From: Shimia sp040225985
GTDB taxonomy: Bacteria > Pseudomonadota > Alphaproteobacteria > Rhodobacterales > Rhodobacteraceae
Assembly: GCF_040225985.1 (NCBI RefSeq)
Contig: NZ_JBBPEU010000008.1
Location: 124,001 to 188,000, forward strand
DNA length: 64,000 nucleotides
Direction: 5' to 3'
Shown: one piece after another, positions 63,218-64,000 of the stretch
How the letters are laid out: every line of letters starts with the position of its first letter
How positions within the stretch are numbered: position 1 is the stretch's first letter
Notes under the pieces: model-generated
Database searches by the model: none
What the model was told of the DNA's origin: nothing
Seen by the model: the letters and a program-made list of their open reading frames with translations, nothing else
Program-made: the position numbers and the translations under genes

Positions 63218-63598
63218 ATGACTTATTTCATGCGCTTTCAGGTATTGGGGGAAATCGCGGAGATGCTTTTGCTGGACCAGCCAGAGCGCCGGTTGCTGGT
63301 GGATATCTCAACGGAAACCCGCGACGCCGACGATATGCTGGGGCAACCTTATGTTTCGCGGACTTGCTTTTCAATCCGCTGCCCCGATCTGATCCGCAGT
63401 TTTCAGGAAAAGGTCAGCATTGGCGACACGATACAGGCCACGGGCACCTTTTCCCAAACCGATTATGTGCCGCACAAAACCACCTATATCGACACCACGT
63501 TCCTGATGCAGGACTTCACCAAGATCCACACCGCACCACATGATTTTGCCGAGGCGCTGCCCGCACAAGACCGTCGGGTTGCTGGTTTCCTGCACTGA
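63218..63598 (+). CDS. OB-fold-like (SSB-like) small protein
   Basis: 126 residues from the ATG at 63218, with GAGGTGA 5 nt upstream; a GTG at 63209 lies inside that site. The strand pattern FQVLGEIAEMLLLDQPERRLLVDIST, then FSIRCPDLIRSFQEKVSIGDTIQATGTF and YIDTTFLMQDFTKI, resembles a single-stranded-DNA-binding protein core, though the usual SSB aromatic positions are not obvious and there is no acidic C-terminal tip. Function unknown; the OB-fold call is by eye. Confidence 0.75.
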   Translation: MTYFMRFQVLGEIAEMLLLDQPERRLLVDISTETRDADDMLGQPYVSRTCFSIRCPDLIRSFQEKVSIGDTIQATGTFSQTDYVPHKTTYIDTTFLMQDFTKIHTAPHDFAEALPAQDRRVAGFLH

Positions 63599-63615
63599 CC
63601 GCACGGAGCAAGTCC

Positions 63616-64000
63616 ATGATGAAAAGCGACCTTGATATCGGAGCGGCAGAGCGCAGCAGCGCCCTGTTTTCGCTGTCGCCGTACCGGCTTTGGGCCAAAA
63701 TGCGCGCGCCGCGGGACCGGTCGTCGAAGATGACGGTCTCTGAGGCCAAGAGGTTGCAGAAACAGATCAAGGACTTTGCGGGTGGTGGTCTTGCCCTCGT
63801 CCCTCAGCGCCAGGCGATCTATGTCGGCGCTTTCATCCTGTGCGCATTCTTCTACAGCTTTTGGGTTGCGCTTTATTGTTACCTGTTTTGCCAGTTCACC
63901 GAGGTTCTGGATTTCTGGGTGTCCAAACGGGTGATGAAATGGAGCGATGCCTCGCCCCGCAAGGCGCGCCGCTTCCACTTCCAGCTGCTTGCCACGTCCA
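63616..64000 (+). CDS. Membrane protein, 3' end outside window
   Basis: About 128 residues visible, starting MMKSDLDIGAAERSSALFSL at 63616, 17 bp after the OB-fold-like gene. A basic, soluble N-terminus of about 65 residues precedes a hydrophobic stretch rich in aromatics (AIYVGAFILCAFFYSFWVALYCYLF, about 69-93), then FTEVLDFWVSKRVMKWSD. The layout suggests a sensor or signalling membrane protein whose output domain lies beyond the edge. Family not determined. Confidence 0.75.
   Translation, partial: MMKSDLDIGAAERSSALFSLSPYRLWAKMRAPRDRSSKMTVSEAKRLQKQIKDFAGGGLALVPQRQAIYVGAFILCAFFYSFWVALYCYLFCQFTEVLDFWVSKRVMKWSDASPRKARRFHFQLLATS

Noticed and set aside
1..64000. tRNA, rRNA, CRISPR array, insertion sequence, integrase or prophage genes
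   Set aside because: None was seen on reading; gaps are short and no direct-repeat array or transposase-like frame appears. A dedicated tRNA or repeat scan would be needed to be certain.

Overview
The window reads as one contiguous chromosomal stretch of a marine Roseobacter-group alphaproteobacterium (Rhodobacteraceae). This rests on gene content rather than a search: high GC, tightly packed genes with many 4-8 nt ATGA/GTGA overlaps, a Cys-type membrane formate dehydrogenase with DUF3305/DUF3306 partners, a fused indolepyruvate oxidoreductase beside a Liv-type ABC transporter, choline sulfatase with its LysR regulator, and a LuxI-type synthase. No tRNA, rRNA, CRISPR array, insertion sequence or prophage gene was seen. 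Composition looks uniform by eye, and I see no sign of a recently acquired island.

Layout. 1-6.2 kb: partial SLC13 permease, YebC regulator, a ClpP-fold membrane protein, a divergent LysG/LysE amino-acid exporter pair, a pirin and an EamA transporter. 6.3-11.5 kb: choline sulfatase, then an alternating set LysR / beta-hydroxyacid dehydrogenase / LysR / SDR. 11.5-16.4 kb: DUF4202 protein, Tex, an alpha/beta hydrolase and a TetR regulator. 16.6-19.2 kb: modABC molybdate importer. 19.2-23.9 kb: MarR-adaptor-RND efflux operon. 23.9-24.5 kb: a cobalamin riboswitch reading leftward into a lone gene for a 100-residue unknown protein.

24.7-44.2 kb is the centrepiece, a large formate dehydrogenase locus. 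A leftward operon carries DUF3305, DUF3306, TorD chaperone, a small TAT-signal protein, FdhA (Cys, not Sec), FdhB, FdhC, a WD40-cytochrome c fusion, a 44-residue membrane peptide and an NtrC-type response regulator that lacks the GAFTGA loop. A Cache-domain histidine kinase converges on it. Divergent and flanking genes encode a 658-residue iron-sulfur protein, a cytochrome c with an abbreviated binding-protein-like domain, and an accessory operon (DUF6494, Mrp/ApbC, a biotin/lipoate-ligase-like protein, DUF6505). A tungstate importer (tupBCA) follows. Together they can supply metal, cofactor assembly, folding and export, electron transfer and sensing to one enzyme.

44.4-57.1 kb: rRNA methyltransferase, an orphan HlyD-type adaptor, a complete Liv-type ABC transporter, an Lrp regulator, the fused indolepyruvate oxidoreductase and an MscS channel. 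57.1-60.7 kb: a small EamA-like protein, a HAD-UbiA fusion and a GT-C glycosyltransferase, which together look like a polyprenyl-phosphate-sugar pathway. 61-64 kb: a response regulator with a degenerate GGDEF-like domain, a LuxI-type acyl-homoserine-lactone synthase, a 20-bp lux-box-like inverted repeat, an OB-fold-like small protein and a truncated membrane protein gene.

Start codons were chosen by ribosome-binding site, overlap and family N-termini. No homology search was possible, so family names are recognition calls.
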